From Acidobacteriota bacterium (GTDB lineage Bacteria > Acidobacteriota > Terriglobia > Acidiferrales > UBA7541), in assembly GCA_003223245.1 (NCBI GenBank), contig QHYI01000158.1, positions 1 through 61,228 of the forward strand: DNA of 61,228 bases, given 5' to 3'. Of this stretch, positions 60,520 through 61,228 are shown in pieces. A program made the position numbers and the translations under genes. Each line of letters starts with the position of its first letter. The first letter of the stretch is position 1. The notes under the pieces were generated by a model that was given only the letters and a program-made list of their open reading frames with translations, was not told where the DNA came from and did no database searches.

Positions 60520-61129
60520 GGCTGAAAGGGGAACCTTCGCCTTTTGCCGCCGACTCCTCGGCTAGAAGCCGCAACCAGTTCCGCTCTGCCCTAAGAGTAT
60601 CTTCTTTAGAATCAGTATGTCTGCATTTCCCTTGCATAGTGGGCAGCCCGGCAGAACTGCTTGGGACTCAAGGCGGCAGGGGCGGGAGGGGTGAACTCCT
60701 TGGGCTCCCGGGGTGTGACCGAGGATGTGGAACTTCCTAAGGAACTCACCCCTGTTACTAGCCACAGCATTGCGTTTGTTGAAGCTACTTTGCACGGCCT
60801 AGCCGGGCACTCAATCCGGTAAACACCTGCATTACTCCTCGGGTGAAAAGGTGGCGATTTCAAAATCGGCTCGTTGCCTTTCTCAAGTCGTGTAGACAGG
60901 CCCGACCGCCGCCGAAGGCAAACCGCCGCATGGAGACCTAGGAGATGAAAAGAAATGCTGATACGTTTCTAAATATCGAATCGCAGAAGCGTTTTAGCCT
61001 GACTTCCCTTTCAAAATGAGGAAACCTCTCAGAGACAAGGATTTGCGTCAGAAAGGTAGCAAGTAATATTTCAAGTTGTATTAGGATTTGCCTTGCATTC
61101 CTGTAAATATGTGCTTCAATGTAGCACGT
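60520..61129. other. 610-bp gap before the transposase
   Basis: No gene recognised. Minus-strand frames at 60612-60863 and 60938-61159 have no recognisable family and weak starts. Purine/pyrimidine-rich low-complexity stretches occur near 60674-60700. The region probably includes the left end of the insertion sequence, but no terminal repeat could be placed. Confidence 0.4.
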
Positions 61130-61228
61130 ATGTTCGTGCAGGTCACCAAATGCAAGCACGGCAGCGCCACCTACTTCACCTACTTGGTTCGCGAGTCCTT
61201 TCGTACCCCAAAGGGGCCTCGCTCCCGC
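61130..61228 (+). CDS. IS1634-like transposase, N-terminal fragment (runs off the window)
   Basis: 33 residues to the window edge: MFVQVTKCKHGSATYFTYLV, then RESFRTPKGPRSR. The pattern (M, V, xK/R, ..., TY..YLVRESFR) resembles the first residues of IS1634/IS4-type transposases. No more of the protein is available, so the family is tentative. The reading frame is open through the end of the window. Confidence 0.6.
   Translation, partial: MFVQVTKCKHGSATYFTYLVRESFRTPKGPRSR

Noticed and set aside
1-61228. CRISPR array, prophage or biosynthetic cluster
   Set aside because: No regularly spaced repeats, phage structural genes or PKS/NRPS-type genes were seen.

Overview
The window looks like a chromosomal segment of a soil-type acidobacterium (Acidobacteriota, probably Terriglobia). 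That is inference from gene content: a large Oar-like TonB-dependent receptor with an N-terminal carboxypeptidase-regulatory domain, long duplicated MacB/FtsX-type (ADOP) permeases without ATPases, a BlaI plus M56-peptidase/TonB_C pair, a BshB1-type deacetylase, CE15 and GH16 carbohydrate enzymes, and frequent GTG/TTG starts. No rRNA, tRNA, CRISPR array, phage or plasmid replication gene was seen.

Layout. 1-8.2 kb: the 5' part of the receptor gene, a small conserved protein, gamma-glutamyltransferase, a PepSY membrane protein, a PilZ-like protein, and a blaI/M56-TonB pair with a palindromic operator. 8.3-10.7 kb: an internally deleted ADOP permease and an unrecognised lipoprotein. 11-14.2 kb: a four-gene + strand operon (small membrane protein, LiaF-like protein, LytS-type kinase, LytTR regulator). 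14.3-19.2 kb: a six-gene - strand operon reading pdxR-like regulator, hotdog thioesterase, pdxS, pdxT, LMW phosphatase/arsenate reductase, DtxR-like repressor, preceded by an array of GCCAATTT boxes. 19.3-21.8 kb: a decayed serine-hydrolase gene next to an IS1634-family transposase. 22-24.3 kb: a CE15 esterase fused to an SGNH hydrolase. 24.3-35.9 kb: mixed housekeeping and hypothetical genes, including a frameshifted membrane protein, an MBL hydrolase divergent from a YgfZ-like protein, a Tat-exported class V aminotransferase, a polysaccharide deacetylase, a degenerate receiver protein and a Clp_N plus SnoaL-like protein. 36-41 kb: a DinB-like protein, GH16, a lone NuoB, and a Baeyer-Villiger-type monooxygenase overlapping an esterase. 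41.5-48.6 kb: zinc-type oxidoreductase, XdhC, MocA, a NifU/IscU-like scaffold lacking one ligand cysteine, acetamidase-like protein, an amidohydrolase remnant, and BtuF-like plus MutT. 48.6-61.2 kb: homodimeric pyruvate dehydrogenase E1, an SDR lacking its tyrosine, a full-length ADOP permease, BshB1, an M48 protease, TrmO, an NmrA-like protein, and the start of a second IS1634-type transposase.

Themes. (1) Several genes have decayed by internal deletion or frameshift (permease, serine hydrolase, amidohydrolase, membrane protein, a secreted-protein fragment). (2) Several starts lie 6-9 nt downstream of a -10-like hexamer, which suggests leaderless mRNAs. (3) Short palindromic elements introduced by a TGTAG motif recur between genes. 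(4) The clearest regulatory logic is at the vitamin B6 operon and at the blaI pair, where perfect inverted repeats overlap likely -10 elements. All family assignments are from reading protein sequence by eye; no database search was run.
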